A stretch of DNA of 64,000 bases from Flavobacterium sp. (GTDB taxonomy: Bacteria; Bacteroidota; Bacteroidia; Flavobacteriales; Flavobacteriaceae), in NCBI RefSeq assembly GCF_004295795.1, contig NZ_SEBR01000007.1, forward strand, positions 1 through 64,000, given 5' to 3'. Positions 55,301 through 63,260 of the stretch are shown here, piece by piece. Both the position numbers and the translations under genes were made by a program. Every line of letters starts with the position of its first letter. Positions within the stretch are counted from its first letter, which is position 1. The notes below the pieces were generated by a model. That model searched no databases and had not been told where the DNA came from. It saw only the letters and a list, made by a program, of their open reading frames with translations.

Positions 55301-55800
55301 TAGAAAAAGGCAAAAAACAAAATCGGAAGCAAAGCCAACGGCAAAAATTTCCTGTTCTTCCTGAAATTGATCGCGTTCCCGAAAGGAATTGGTTGCAACG
55401 TGCTCGCCTTCTGCTCTATCGAAGCCAGCAAAAGTTCCGATTGGTTTGTATCGGATGAAAGCTGAAGAAAATTCGTGAGTTTGTCATTCACTTCCGAGAA
55501 ATGGCTTCCGATGATTTTCGACGCGTCGTCATATCCGATGCCTTTCTGCAATTTGAACAATTTCGAAATTGGCCACAGAATGAATCTTGCCAACAACAGC
55601 AACTCCATGAGAATAAACGCCCAGAACAGCAACGTTCTCGCTCCGGGTTTGAGCCAAAGGAAATATTCGACCGAAAGCGTAAAAATAAAATACAGCAAAC
55701 CAAGCCCGACGAAGAACAAACTTCCGCGGATCAATTCGTTCGTGTAGTATTTTTTGATGAAAGCCTCGAGCTTGTCGTAAATGATATTTGACGTTTTCAA
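52363..55800 (-). CDS. DUF4175 family membrane protein (very long)
   Basis: A 1,145-residue protein. N-terminal membrane segments: SLFFVGLGLLYFIFTL (about 28-43), LLFWAFILMELLLLARFIL, and LPLALLPILFFAFFYI (about 153-168). A large extracytoplasmic beta region follows (to about 480), then long coiled-coil stretches rich in Glu, Lys and Gln (about 485-830), and a Gly/Gln/Lys-rich segment at about 907-1007 (GQGKGQGKGEGQGQGEG). DUF4175 is a Bacteroidota/proteobacterial family of unknown function. The extreme low-complexity tail is variable between species. Confidence 0.87.
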   Translation of the reverse strand: MKTSNIIYDKLEAFIKKYYTNELIRGSLFFVGLGLLYFIFTLSVEYFLWLKPGARTLLFWAFILMELLLLARFILWPISKLFKLQKGIGYDDASKIIGSHFSEVNDKLTNFLQLSSDTNQSELLLASIEQKASTLQPIPFGNAINFRKNRKFLPLALLPILFFAFFYISGNQEFLSQSLNRVVNYQTQFLPPAPFKFVILNDKLQTEQNKDFVLRIKTDGKVVPENAMIFIGDESYYMESERAGEFQFKINKPSSNLEFHVEANAVRSNDFELSVITVPSIANFEMVLNYPGYLNKKSEAIKGTGNAILPEGTRVTWKMNTQATQNVDWKDEANSFPFLKSDNQFTLSKSITQNTDYQILTSNNKVSNYEKLNYRISVIKDQHPTITVGNAPDTLKVEKNYILGQVSDDYGLSKLQIVYYPKGSPTASKRGTIAVKHDVFDQFVFAFPSTLPVEQGVSYEYYFEVFDNDAPHGFKSAKSSVFSDRIATEQEKEDENLQQQNSNINSLEKSLKTQEKQMSELDKLRNTGKEKENLEFKDQQKVNDFIKRQQQQNELMKDFSKKLEENLDKFKSEKKDEFKEELQRRLDKQEKDLEKNQKLLDELKELNDKISKEELFEKMDQFKQNAKNQTKNLEQLVELTKRYYVEKKAEQIADKLEKLAEKQDKLSENESQNSAQKQDEINKEFDKIQEEMDQLEKDNKDLKSPMDIPKTENQEKSIEDDLNKSKDELQKENKKAAKPKQKSASKKMKEMGNNIMMSMGGGEMEQMEEDVKMLRQILDNLLAFSFSEEDLMKDFKNLKRNAPSYNKNLKSQQDLKQQFKHVDDSLFAMSLRNPKITENVTTEIGNVHYNIDKSLDAFVEAQVGKGTSHQQYAISSANKLADFLSEIMNSMQMQMQMSMGGAGGKKPSPGQGQGMQLPDIIQKQQGLGDKMKDGMKDGKSPGDKEGQGDKPGDKGKQGQQGGQQGQGKGQGKGEGQGQGEGQGQNGKNGKDGKSNGQGEGSQGDDGEGDAQQIMEIYKEQRQLREALQKELNKQGLGGQGQNAIDQMKQIEKQLLNKGFNNETLQKVLNLKYELLKLDKAVQQQGEEKKRQSETNKKEFNNQTSALPKALQDYLNSIEILNRQSLPLRSNYNQKVQEYFKGNDKL

Positions 55801-55889
55801 TTGCAGATTTTTCTATAACCGATAAAAGTAACAATTTTGATGTTGCACAAAACGTTAATTATTCGGACACGAACCACCAAGGCATCGAG

Positions 55890-55915
55890 AAAGTTCAAGC
55901 TCGTGGGTGAACTTT
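55890..55915. repeat. Inverted repeat upstream of gltX
   Basis: AAAGTTCA (55890-55897) and TGAACTTT (55908-55915) are perfect reverse complements around a 10-base loop. It could be an operator or weak hairpin; no T-run follows. Confidence 0.5.
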
Positions 55916-55918
55916 AGG

Positions 55919-55946
55919 CCTATTAAGGTTTTGGAAACCTTGCAGG
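55919..55946. repeat. Palindromic element related to the 13984 repeat
   Basis: Core AAGGTTT-TGG-AAACCTT (55925-55941) with outer CCT...AGG partly paired. The TGG loop is the complement of the CCA loop of the 13984-14026 palindrome, and both carry CCT/AGG outer bases, so they may be two members of one dispersed family. Confidence 0.4.
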
Positions 55947-55983
55947 TTTTTCCGGACTTTCGGCATTCGACAATCGACTTCCC

Positions 55984-55991
55984 TATCTTTG
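55984..55991 (+). promoter_or_regulatory. -7 promoter element of gltX (TATCTTTG)
   Basis: Exact TAnnTTTG match 15 bases before the ATG at 56007. The TTG within it (55989) is the first codon of a longer frame, which is why the ATG is preferred as start. Confidence 0.6.
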
Positions 55992-56006
55992 CAAAAAATT
56001 TCAACA

Positions 56007-57512
56007 ATGTCAAGACCAGTTCGCGTGCGTTTTGCACCAAGCCCGACCGGTCCGCTTCACATAGGCGGCGTCAGGACAGCGCTTTTCAACTACTTGTTCG
56101 CCAAGAAACACGGCGGCGTTTTTTACCTCAGGATCGAGGATACGGATCAAAGCCGATTCGTTCCCGGAGCCGAACAATACATTTTCGAGGCCTTGGAATG
56201 GCTTGGAATTTCACCTTCGGAAACCGTCGGGAAAAACGAAAAGTTCGGGCCTTACAGACAAAGCGAGCGCAAGGATTTGTACAAACAATATGTCGACCAA
56301 TTGATTGACTCGGGCAACGCTTACATCGCATTCGATTCGGCGGAAAGTCTTGACAACCTAAGAAAATCGGCCGAAGCTGATGGAAAAACCTTCATCTACA
56401 ACCATTCGGTTCGCGGCGGACTCGACAATTCGTTGAACATTTCAGCTGAAGAAACACAAAAAAGAATCGCCAGCGGTGAAGAATTCGTGGTTCGGTTCAA
56501 AACGCCGGTTGACGAGATTCTACAGCTGACGGACATCATCCGAGGCGAAATAAAATTCGACACGAACCTTTTGGACGACAAAGTCCTGTTCAAAAGCGAC
56601 GGAATGCCAACCTACCATTTGGCGAATATCGTAGACGATCATTTGATGGAAACTTCTCACGTAATTCGCGGCGAAGAATGGCTGCCGTCACTTCCGCTGC
56701 ACGTTTTGCTATATCGTGCTTTCGGATGGGAAGCGCCTGAATTCGCACATTTGCCATTGATTCTGAAACCTGTCGGAAACGGAAAATTATCGAAAAGAGA
56801 CGGCGACAAATTGGGCTTTCCGGTGTTTCCGCTCGAGTGGAAAACGGAAGATGGCCTTTCATCGGGTTACAGAGAAAAAGGATTTTTCCCCGAAGCTGTC
56901 GTAAACTTCCTCGCGCTGTTGGGCTGGAACGACGGCTCAGAAAAAGAACTTTTCTCGCTGGACGAATTGTCACAAAGTTTCGATTTGAATCGCGTGCACA
57001 AAGCCGGCGCAAAGTTCGATCCGGAGAAAAACAAATGGTTCAACCACCAATATCTTGTCTCGAAATCTGATGAGGAATTGGCGAAGTTGTTCGCTCCTAC
57101 GCTATCTGAAAAGGGAATTTCAACCAACGAAACCAAACTTGCGAAAATTGTCTCGTTGATCAAGGAACGCGCGCATTTCGTCTCGGAATTCTGGGAACTT
57201 TCAGATTATTTCTTCGAAGCCCCAACTTTATACGATGAGAAAGCATCCAAAAACTGGAAAGAAGAAACGCCGGCATTGATGAGCGATTTGTTTCAATTGC
57301 TCGAATCGATCGAGGATTTCACATCGGCAAACGTAGAAACGATCGTAAAAGACTGGATGGCGTCAAACGAGATCGGAATGGGCAAAGTCATGCAACCGTT
57401 GCGTTTGAGCCTTGTGGGTGCCTTAAAAGGCCCGCATTTGTTCGACATCATCGAATTGATCGGGAAAGACGAGACGATTTCGCGAATCAAGCGGGCGATC
57501 GCCAATTTATAA
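56007..57512 (+). CDS. gltX: Glutamate--tRNA ligase
   Basis: A 501-residue class I aminoacyl-tRNA synthetase. The HIGH motif is present as PSPTGPLHIGG and the KMSKS motif as GKLSKRDGD. RIEDTDQSRFVPGAE is also typical. Length normal. The start at 56007 follows a promoter element and begins MSRPVRVRFAPSP. Followed by a terminator. Confidence 0.97.
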   Translation: MSRPVRVRFAPSPTGPLHIGGVRTALFNYLFAKKHGGVFYLRIEDTDQSRFVPGAEQYIFEALEWLGISPSETVGKNEKFGPYRQSERKDLYKQYVDQLIDSGNAYIAFDSAESLDNLRKSAEADGKTFIYNHSVRGGLDNSLNISAEETQKRIASGEEFVVRFKTPVDEILQLTDIIRGEIKFDTNLLDDKVLFKSDGMPTYHLANIVDDHLMETSHVIRGEEWLPSLPLHVLLYRAFGWEAPEFAHLPLILKPVGNGKLSKRDGDKLGFPVFPLEWKTEDGLSSGYREKGFFPEAVVNFLALLGWNDGSEKELFSLDELSQSFDLNRVHKAGAKFDPEKNKWFNHQYLVSKSDEELAKLFAPTLSEKGISTNETKLAKIVSLIKERAHFVSEFWELSDYFFEAPTLYDEKASKNWKEETPALMSDLFQLLESIEDFTSANVETIVKDWMASNEIGMGKVMQPLRLSLVGALKGPHLFDIIELIGKDETISRIKRAIANL

Positions 57513-57515
57513 AAG

Positions 57516-57543
57516 AAAAGCTCCAATTACGGAGCTTTTTTTA
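57516..57543 (+). terminator. Terminator of gltX
   Basis: Stem AAAGCTCC (57517-57524) / GGAGCTTT (57531-57538), loop AATTAC, T-run to 57543. An A-run upstream lets it also serve the converging gene at 57541. Confidence 0.88.
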
Positions 57544-58110
57544 TTTACAGGAAGTTTTTTCGGGATTGTCGAGAATGTTCAGCACGATTGAATTTGTATC
57601 GTCTTGAGAAGATCTGAAAAGGTCGACCTTGTTCTTGAAATCAGTGCAATCCTGGAAATATTGGTTCACGATCTCGAAAAACTGTCCGCGTTTCTCGATT
57701 TCAGATTTGGTCTTGCTTTCAGTGAAACTCAGTTCCTTAAGGATTTTTCCGTCTTCGATCACTGCGACTTCATATCGCGTGACGACACCTGAAAATCCGC
57801 CTCTTTCCTGAACTCTTTTCGTGCTTGAAACGCCAAGTGTTCTATTTTTCGATTGTGCCAAAACGTAAAAAAGTCTTGCCTTCTTCCCTATCGCGAACTT
57901 CTTGAGCACTTTTTTATCAGTCGTGGCCGAATCGAAATCGGCGAATTTCACGAGGTGATCGCGTCCGTTGGCACGGAATTCCACTTTCTTGCTCGCCGGT
58001 TTCACGAGAAAATCCGAAGCGACCAATTTTTCCCCGCCTTTCAGAAACACTGTCGTTTGACTGAAAGCGCACCCGCAGATAAAAAAGGCAGTGATTACGA
58101 GGCTTTTCAT
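57541..58110 (-). CDS. Exported protein of unknown function
   Basis: A 189-residue protein with signal MKSLVITAFFICGCAFS-Q. There is a Cys in the signal (ICGC) that could serve as lipobox instead. The mature part is beta-rich and Lys-rich (GGEKLVASDFLVKPASKKVEF), with a C-terminal helical region and two Cys (QDCTDF and KTSCK). Not recognised. The start overlaps the stop of the beta-barrel gene (TGATG), so the two envelope genes are coupled. Confidence 0.78.
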   Translation of the reverse strand: MKSLVITAFFICGCAFSQTTVFLKGGEKLVASDFLVKPASKKVEFRANGRDHLVKFADFDSATTDKKVLKKFAIGKKARLFYVLAQSKNRTLGVSSTKRVQERGGFSGVVTRYEVAVIEDGKILKELSFTESKTKSEIEKRGQFFEIVNQYFQDCTDFKNKVDLFRSSQDDTNSIVLNILDNPEKTSCK

Positions 58111-58751
58111 CAGAAGTAAACGATTAGATTTCCGGTAACGATTCCAAGATTTCCTTTGACTTTCTTTCCGAATGGTTCTTCATCCACACCTGAAAAGAAA
58201 TTGTTGAAGCCGTACTGATATTGTACATTCAGACGTAAATGCCTAATTCCCGCCGTGATTCCGACAGCTCCCAAAATGTTGAAAGTACTGCCTTCTTCTA
58301 TACTTGGCACGGTTGCGAGCGTTCCGTCGATTACGTTATTCTCATAATCTTCCTTGTATTTCAATTTGCCGTTGATTCCCAAAACCGGTCCGGCCTCGAT
58401 CGACAAATGGTTGTAAACAATGTTGTAACTCGGCATTAACGAGATTTTCACGCCTTGGATCGTATAGTCGACATCTTCGGCCTGAAGCGATAACGGATTT
58501 ACGGTCGGAACCGAAAACTTGTTCTCGCTGAACTGGATGGCATAAACCATATCGAAATCATTGTAGAAATTCCCTCTTATGGAAAGCCCGACGTTCCAGC
58601 CGGTTTCGGCTTTCGTGTCGAAATTATCCGTGTTCACCGAAGTCTGGTTGATTCCGCCAAAAAGCCCGATCATATTCGAATCGCGATAGCCGTACTGAGC
58701 AGAAACGGCCGATGACGCCAGCAAAATAGCGCCAAAAATGTACTTTTTCAT
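58110..58751 (-). CDS. Outer-membrane beta-barrel protein
   Basis: A 213-residue protein. I chose the ATG at 58751 (MKKYIFGAILLASSAVSA-Q signal) instead of the longer frame to 58814, which overlaps the divergent promoter region. The mature part has alternating strands typical of small beta-barrels (PorT/OmpW-like size): GWNVGLSIRGNFYND, LRLNVQYQYGFNNFF, and the terminal LIVYF ending in Phe. Function unknown. Confidence 0.85.
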   Translation of the reverse strand: MKKYIFGAILLASSAVSAQYGYRDSNMIGLFGGINQTSVNTDNFDTKAETGWNVGLSIRGNFYNDFDMVYAIQFSENKFSVPTVNPLSLQAEDVDYTIQGVKISLMPSYNIVYNHLSIEAGPVLGINGKLKYKEDYENNVIDGTLATVPSIEEGSTFNILGAVGITAGIRHLRLNVQYQYGFNNFFSGVDEEPFGKKVKGNLGIVTGNLIVYF

Positions 58752-58761
58752 AACGTAATAT

Positions 58762-58779
58762 TGGTTAGGCAAACCTAAA
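58762..58779. promoter_or_regulatory. Divergent promoter with operator-like inverted repeat
   Basis: TTAGG-CAAA-CCTAA (58765-58778) is an inverted repeat which includes a minus-strand TAGGTTTG, a -7 element match (58770-58777) for the beta-barrel gene at 58751. An overlap of a palindrome with the -7 element is the usual setting of a repressor site. The plus-strand SPFH gene starts 46 bases away. Confidence 0.4.
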
Positions 58780-58823
58780 GTAATTTTCGTAATTTGACGG
58801 GAATAACTAAACAAATAAACAGT

Positions 58824-59813
58824 ATGGATATACCAACTATCGTTTTTCTAGTCCTTGGGCTTTTTATTTTCCTTTCGTGTTTTTTCACTGTCAAGCAACA
58901 AAGTGCCGTGGTGATCGAGCGTTTCGGGAGATTTCACAGCGTAAGAAATTCCGGTTTACAACTCAAGATTCCAATCATTGACAGAATTTCGGGAAAAATC
59001 AACCTGAGAATCCAGCAATTGGACGTCATCATCGAGACCAAAACCAAAGACAACGTGTTCGTGAAACTCAAGGTTTCGGTTCAGTTCAAAGTGATCCAGG
59101 AAAAGGTTTACGAGGCGTTCTATAAATTGGAATATCCTCACGATCAGATTACTGCGTATGTTTTCGACGTGGTTCGTGCCGAAGTTCCGAAGTTGATTCT
59201 CGACGATGTTTTCGAGAGAAAAGACGATATCGCAATCGCCGTAAAACGCGAGTTGAACGAAGCCATGACAACTTACGGATACGACATCATCAACACTTTG
59301 GTAACCGATATCGATCCTGACATCCAAGTCAAGAATGCCATGAACCGAATCAACGCCGCCGATCGTGAAAAAACAGCAACCGAATTCGAAGCGGAATCGG
59401 CCAGAATAAGAATTGTCGCGAAAGCGAAAGCCGAAGCCGAATCGAAACGCCTTCAAGGTCAGGGAATTGCAGACCAAAGACGCGAAATTGCAAGAGGTTT
59501 GGTAGAATCGGTAGAAGTTTTGAACAAGGTCGGGATCAACTCTCAGGAAGCTTCGGCATTGATTGTCGTGACACAACATTACGATACTTTGCAAGCGATT
59601 GGCGCCGATACGAATTCGAACCTGATCTTACTTCCAAATACACCACAAGCCGCGAACGACATGTTGAACAATATGGTCGTTTCTTTTGCCGCCTCAAACC
59701 AGGTTGGCGAGGCGATGAAGAAGCACAACCGCGAACTTCCGCCAAAGGAAAAAACAAAGATTTATCGAAAGGACAATCCCGAAACTCCTGAAAATCCAGA
59801 CATTACCGTGTAA
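58824..59813 (+). CDS. SPFH/band 7 domain membrane protein
   Basis: A 329-residue protein with one N-terminal membrane helix (IPTIVFLVLGLFIFLSCFF) and the SPFH domain (about 25-200: QQSAVVIERFGRFHSVRNSG, then KVSVQFKVIQEKVYEAFYKL). A charged coiled coil follows (FEAESARIRIVAKAKAEAESKR). It probably forms membrane-bound oligomers (stomatin/flotillin-like) that organise membrane zones or proteases. The ATG at 58824 was chosen because the ten extra codons of the longer frame lie in the promoter region. Confidence 0.92.
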   Translation: MDIPTIVFLVLGLFIFLSCFFTVKQQSAVVIERFGRFHSVRNSGLQLKIPIIDRISGKINLRIQQLDVIIETKTKDNVFVKLKVSVQFKVIQEKVYEAFYKLEYPHDQITAYVFDVVRAEVPKLILDDVFERKDDIAIAVKRELNEAMTTYGYDIINTLVTDIDPDIQVKNAMNRINAADREKTATEFEAESARIRIVAKAKAEAESKRLQGQGIADQRREIARGLVESVEVLNKVGINSQEASALIVVTQHYDTLQAIGADTNSNLILLPNTPQAANDMLNNMVVSFAASNQVGEAMKKHNRELPPKEKTKIYRKDNPETPENPDITV

Positions 59814-59819
59814 AAAGAA

Positions 59820-59842
59820 AGAGGCCGACAAGCCTCTTTTTT
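59820..59842 (+). terminator. Terminator of the SPFH gene
   Basis: Stem AGAGGC / GCCTCT with loop CGACAA, then a run of six T. Confidence 0.85.
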
Positions 59843-60080
59843 ATTTGAATATCTTCTTGAGTACGAAGTTTATAAGCATTCCTTTCAGCGGTCCGGCGAA
59901 TCCCGAAACCATATCGAGCGCAAGATCGGGCACGCCTCCAAACATTCTTTTCGGGTCGAGACTTTCTTTTGTGTTGTCGAACGTCTGAAGTACTTTCTGG
60001 TAGTACAATTCTTTCTCAATCTTGAGTATTTCAAGGTCTTGCTCAATTTGAGCATAAGACGAATAGCGCTTGTTTTCCAT
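59841..60080 (-). CDS. DUF6327-like small protein
   Basis: A 79-residue protein beginning MENKRYSSYAQIEQDLEILK, with a C-terminal hydrophobic stretch (GFAGPLKGMLINFVLKKIFK). It is the third gene of a YtxH-holin trio common in Flavobacteriia; the DUF6327 name is from memory. The start at 60080 is two bases after the holin gene. It is probably a membrane-associated stress or envelope protein; function unknown. Confidence 0.78.
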   Translation of the reverse strand: MENKRYSSYAQIEQDLEILKIEKELYYQKVLQTFDNTKESLDPKRMFGGVPDLALDMVSGFAGPLKGMLINFVLKKIFK

Positions 60081-60082
60081 GA

Positions 60083-60433
60083 TTATTCGTTGAAAAAGAA
60101 TTGGGAGAATTTCTCGAGAATCGGGCCTTCGACGATTTTGTCCTTGATGTTGTAAACGATCAAACTCAGGATTATGTAAATTCCGCCGATGATCAAAAAT
60201 CCGTAGGCAAAATTGTTGAGCGCATAACCAATGGCGATCGCAGCGGCAACTGACACGAAAACCAAAACCAAAGTCAGGAAAATCGCAATCAGCAACAGCT
60301 TCAACAACATTGTCGTCGACTTCATCGCCACCTTGAAAAACCAAAGTTTGTAATAGGCTACATTGCTGTCAATGAAACCTTTGACGTTCTCTTTTAGGTC
60401 TTCGGCATTTTCTTTTAGATCTTCAAGCGCCAT
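60083..60433 (-). CDS. Phage holin family protein (holin superfamily III-like)
   Basis: A 116-residue protein with an N-terminal amphipathic helix (LEDLKENAEDLKENVKGF), two long hydrophobic segments (LLKLLLIAIFLTLVLVFVSV and YGFLIIGGIYIILSLIV) and a charged end. The family name comes from phage holins, but in Bacteroidota chromosomes it is a regular non-phage gene between YtxH and DUF6327. Its start overlaps the YtxH stop by one base. Confidence 0.85.
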   Translation of the reverse strand: MALEDLKENAEDLKENVKGFIDSNVAYYKLWFFKVAMKSTTMLLKLLLIAIFLTLVLVFVSVAAAIAIGYALNNFAYGFLIIGGIYIILSLIVYNIKDKIVEGPILEKFSQFFFNE

Positions 60434-60759
60434 TAGTCCCGCATTTTGGCTGCCGCCGATTTTAGGTCAGCGAGTTTTTTCTCGAGACTGTCGATGATTT
60501 CGTTCGATTTCTCGTCGACGTTTTCGGCCACATCTTCAAACGCGGATTGCAATTCCGTTTCGGAAGTTTCGAGTTTGGATTTCAGGCTAGAAGTAAGCTC
60601 GTCGAATTTTTTCTTGAGTTCGTCCTTTTTCTCATCAAAACCGTCTTTGAGTTTTTTTCTGGTTTTTGAACCTTCGTCGGGGGCGAACAAAATTCCGAGT
60701 GTTGCACCGACAGCGACACCAAGTAAAAGTGCGACCGCCGTTTTGGAAGTATCTGACAT
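60433..60759 (-). CDS. YtxH domain-containing protein
   Basis: A 108-residue protein. One membrane segment (TAVALLLGVAVGATLGILFAPDEG) is the YtxH hallmark, followed by a long charged coiled coil (KTRKKLKDGFDEKKDELKKK). YtxH proteins are general-stress related in Firmicutes. First gene of the trio. The 298-base gap upstream (60760-61057) has only a weak TACCTTTA -7-like box and the glnS terminator. Confidence 0.88.
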   Translation of the reverse strand: MSDTSKTAVALLLGVAVGATLGILFAPDEGSKTRKKLKDGFDEKKDELKKKFDELTSSLKSKLETSETELQSAFEDVAENVDEKSNEIIDSLEKKLADLKSAAAKMRD

Positions 60760-60997
60760 AAGTTTGATTTATCGATTTTCTTAAAGGTAGCCATTTTTTA
60801 ACATTTGACGGTTAACACCTCGTTAAAACGGGATTTTGAAGTCAAAAATTGAAATAAGGCGATTTGCGCGACGATATATCAAAAAATGTCCAAGTACGTT
60901 AGATGATTTTATTTATCCGATAGAAATAAAATATGGAAGCCGATTTTTAAAGTAAATATCGATCAAAAATAAATTTCAATAGAATTTACAGATAATA

Positions 60998-61025
60998 GAA
61001 AAAGCCGACTGTAACTCGTCGGCTT
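60998..61025 (-). terminator. Terminator of glnS
   Basis: Stem AAGCCGAC (61002-61009) / GTCGGCTT (61018-61025) with an 8-base loop, followed on the minus strand by TTTC and an AT-rich stretch. Confidence 0.82.
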
Positions 61026-61057
61026 CCATTTCTAAAATCTATAATATTCGAAATCTA

Positions 61058-63151
61058 TCAGAACTCAGAAAGCAATTGTAAAACTCTTTCGTTCTTTTCA
61101 ACCGATTTCAGTTTGGCGATTTCTTCGGAAAAAATCGAAGCGACCTCCGTTTTGTTTTTCAGCTGATGCAAAATTTCCTCTCGCACAAATGGCGATTCGC
61201 TTTTGAGTGACATTCCATAAAATTTCTCGACAATCTCTTCTTCGATTGCGGAAAGTTGAATTTTGTCGGAATATTTCACGAGCCAATTCGCGAATAGGAG
61301 TGCGCTCTTATTGTTGGCGATATTCTTTCGGAACGAATTCTGGATCAAACTAAAATTTTCTAGCGACTTGATGTTTTCAGAAATGGATTTCTCGATCGCA
61401 TCGCGTTCTTCATCAGAATTTGCCTTGAAAAAACGGTTGATTTCCTTCAGCGAATTGTTGACCGCATTTTCCTCTTTTTTTCCCTTTTCTTCCCATGCAT
61501 CTTTGAGTCCGACGGTTCTGTTGAAAACCAATTTCTCTGACGTAGATTCCTTATCCACAGTAAAATAACCAAGTCTTTGGAACTGGAATTTGTCCTCGAT
61601 TTTCGCATCTTTCAAACTCGGTTCAACATAAGCCGTAACGGTTTTCAAGGAATTCGGATTTATGAATTCCAGGAAGTCTTTCCCTTTGTGAGTGTCTGGC
61701 GATTCGTCGGTGAAAAGCCTGTCGTAGAGACGTACTTCGGCTTCCAAAGCGTGATTCGCAGAAACCCAGTGAAGCGTTCCCGAAACCTTTCTCTGACTGG
61801 CTTCAGTTCCGCTTCCCGACAACGAATCAACGTCGTAAGTCGCATGGATTTCAGTGATATTTCCGTCAGAATCCTTGACGACTTTTTCACCTTTGATGAT
61901 GTAGGCATTCTTCAAACGGACTTCTCTGTCTATCGAAAGCCTGAAGAACTTCGGCGGCGCATCTTCCATAAAATCCTCGCGCTCAATCCACAATTCCTTT
62001 GAGAATGGCACTTGACGGAAACCTGCGTTTTCATCTTCCTGGCTATTTTCGGCTTCCAATCGTTCTTCTTTTCCTTGCGGATAATTCGTAATGATCAATT
62101 TTATCGGATCGATCACGCCCATAACGCGAGGTGCGATTTTGTTGAGATCCTCGCGGATGCAAAATTCCAAAAGCGAAACATCGATCAAATTGTCGCGTTT
62201 GGCAATTCCGATAGTGTTTGCAAAATTGCGCAGTGAAGCAGGAGTGAAGCCACGTCGGCGAAGACCGGAAATGGTCGACATACGCGGATCGTCCCAACCC
62301 GAAACGAAATTCTGGTTCACCAATTGTAACAATTTTCGCTTGCTTACAACGGTGTGGCTCAAGTTTCTACGAGCGAATTCGCGCTGTTTCGGACGCAATT
62401 TCTTCTCGTCGTGGATCTGATCCAAAAACCAATCGTACAATTCGCGGTGCGGCAAAAATTCAAGCGTACAAAGCGAGTGCGAAATTTGTTCAAGATAATC
62501 AGATTCGCCGTGCGCCCAATCGTACATTGGGTAAATGCACCAATCATCGCCGGTTCTGTGGTGGTGTTTGTGCATGATTCTGTACATCAATGGATCGCGC
62601 ATCAACATATTGGTCGAAGCCATGTCGATTTTGGCGCGAACGATGTGGGTTCCGTCAGCAAATTCGCCTTTTTTCATGCGATCGAACAAGTCGAGATTTT
62701 CTTCGACCGATCGATTTCTGTAAGGAGAATCGACCCCGGGTTGCGTTGGCGTACCTTTTTGCTCAGCGATTTCTTCTGAAGACTGACTGTCGACATAAGC
62801 CTTTCCTTTTTCGATAAGCGCGACTGTCCAATCGTATAGTTGTTGGAAATAATCAGATGCGTAACGTTCCTCAGCCCATTGATAACCAAGCCATTCCACA
62901 TCGCGTTTAATTGCGTCGACGTATTCCTGTTCTTCCTTTTCGGGATTGGTATCGTCGAAACGCAAGTTCACGGGAGCGCTGTAAGATTCGCCCAAACCGA
63001 AGTTCAAAGCGATCGCACTGGCGTGACCGATATGCAGATAACCATTCGGCTCTGGCGGAAAACGGAAGCGCAAGCCACTGTGCGGCAGGCCGTTCTTCAA
63101 ATCTTCTTCTATGATCTGCTCAATGAAATTAAGGGATTTTTCTTCTGGCAT
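61058..63151 (-). CDS. glnS: Glutamine--tRNA ligase with C-terminal extension
   Basis: A 697-residue class I synthetase. HIGH is present as PPEPNGYLHIGHA and KMSKS as VVSKRKL; the anticodon-binding beta-barrels follow (to about 560). About 140 more residues are helical and Lys/Glu-rich (NRFFKANSDEERDAIEK, then FLFANW-like LLFANWLVKYSD). Flavobacterial enzymes are annotated as GlnRS/YqeY fusions, and the extension fits in size, although I see no clear YqeY motif. The typical GlnRS has about 555 residues. Confidence 0.95.
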   Translation of the reverse strand: MPEEKSLNFIEQIIEEDLKNGLPHSGLRFRFPPEPNGYLHIGHASAIALNFGLGESYSAPVNLRFDDTNPEKEEQEYVDAIKRDVEWLGYQWAEERYASDYFQQLYDWTVALIEKGKAYVDSQSSEEIAEQKGTPTQPGVDSPYRNRSVEENLDLFDRMKKGEFADGTHIVRAKIDMASTNMLMRDPLMYRIMHKHHHRTGDDWCIYPMYDWAHGESDYLEQISHSLCTLEFLPHRELYDWFLDQIHDEKKLRPKQREFARRNLSHTVVSKRKLLQLVNQNFVSGWDDPRMSTISGLRRRGFTPASLRNFANTIGIAKRDNLIDVSLLEFCIREDLNKIAPRVMGVIDPIKLIITNYPQGKEERLEAENSQEDENAGFRQVPFSKELWIEREDFMEDAPPKFFRLSIDREVRLKNAYIIKGEKVVKDSDGNITEIHATYDVDSLSGSGTEASQRKVSGTLHWVSANHALEAEVRLYDRLFTDESPDTHKGKDFLEFINPNSLKTVTAYVEPSLKDAKIEDKFQFQRLGYFTVDKESTSEKLVFNRTVGLKDAWEEKGKKEENAVNNSLKEINRFFKANSDEERDAIEKSISENIKSLENFSLIQNSFRKNIANNKSALLFANWLVKYSDKIQLSAIEEEIVEKFYGMSLKSESPFVREEILHQLKNKTEVASIFSEEIAKLKSVEKNERVLQLLSEF

Positions 63152-63170
63152 AATTGTGTATGGAAAGCTG

Positions 63171-63178
63171 CAAATTTA
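63171..63178 (-). promoter_or_regulatory. -7 promoter element of glnS (TAAATTTG)
   Basis: Minus-strand TAAATTTG, an exact consensus match 19 bases before the ATG at 63151. Confidence 0.6.
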
Positions 63179-63237
63179 GTGTTTATTCGTTGATTTTGTT
63201 CGTTTTCAAACAGCAGTATTCGCGTTGGGATTTGTCG

Positions 63238-63245
63238 TAATTTTG
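63238..63245 (+). promoter_or_regulatory. -7 promoter element of folB (TAATTTTG)
   Basis: Exact TAnnTTTG match 15 bases before the folB ATG at 63261; it lies inside the upstream part of the longer frame and so supports the later start. Confidence 0.55.
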
Positions 63246-63260
63246 GGGAAAATTCATCAC

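Noticed and set aside
59841..60433. Prophage remnant suggested by the holin family name
   Set aside because: The YtxH-holin-DUF6327 trio is a normal chromosomal set in Flavobacteriia, and no other phage genes are nearby.
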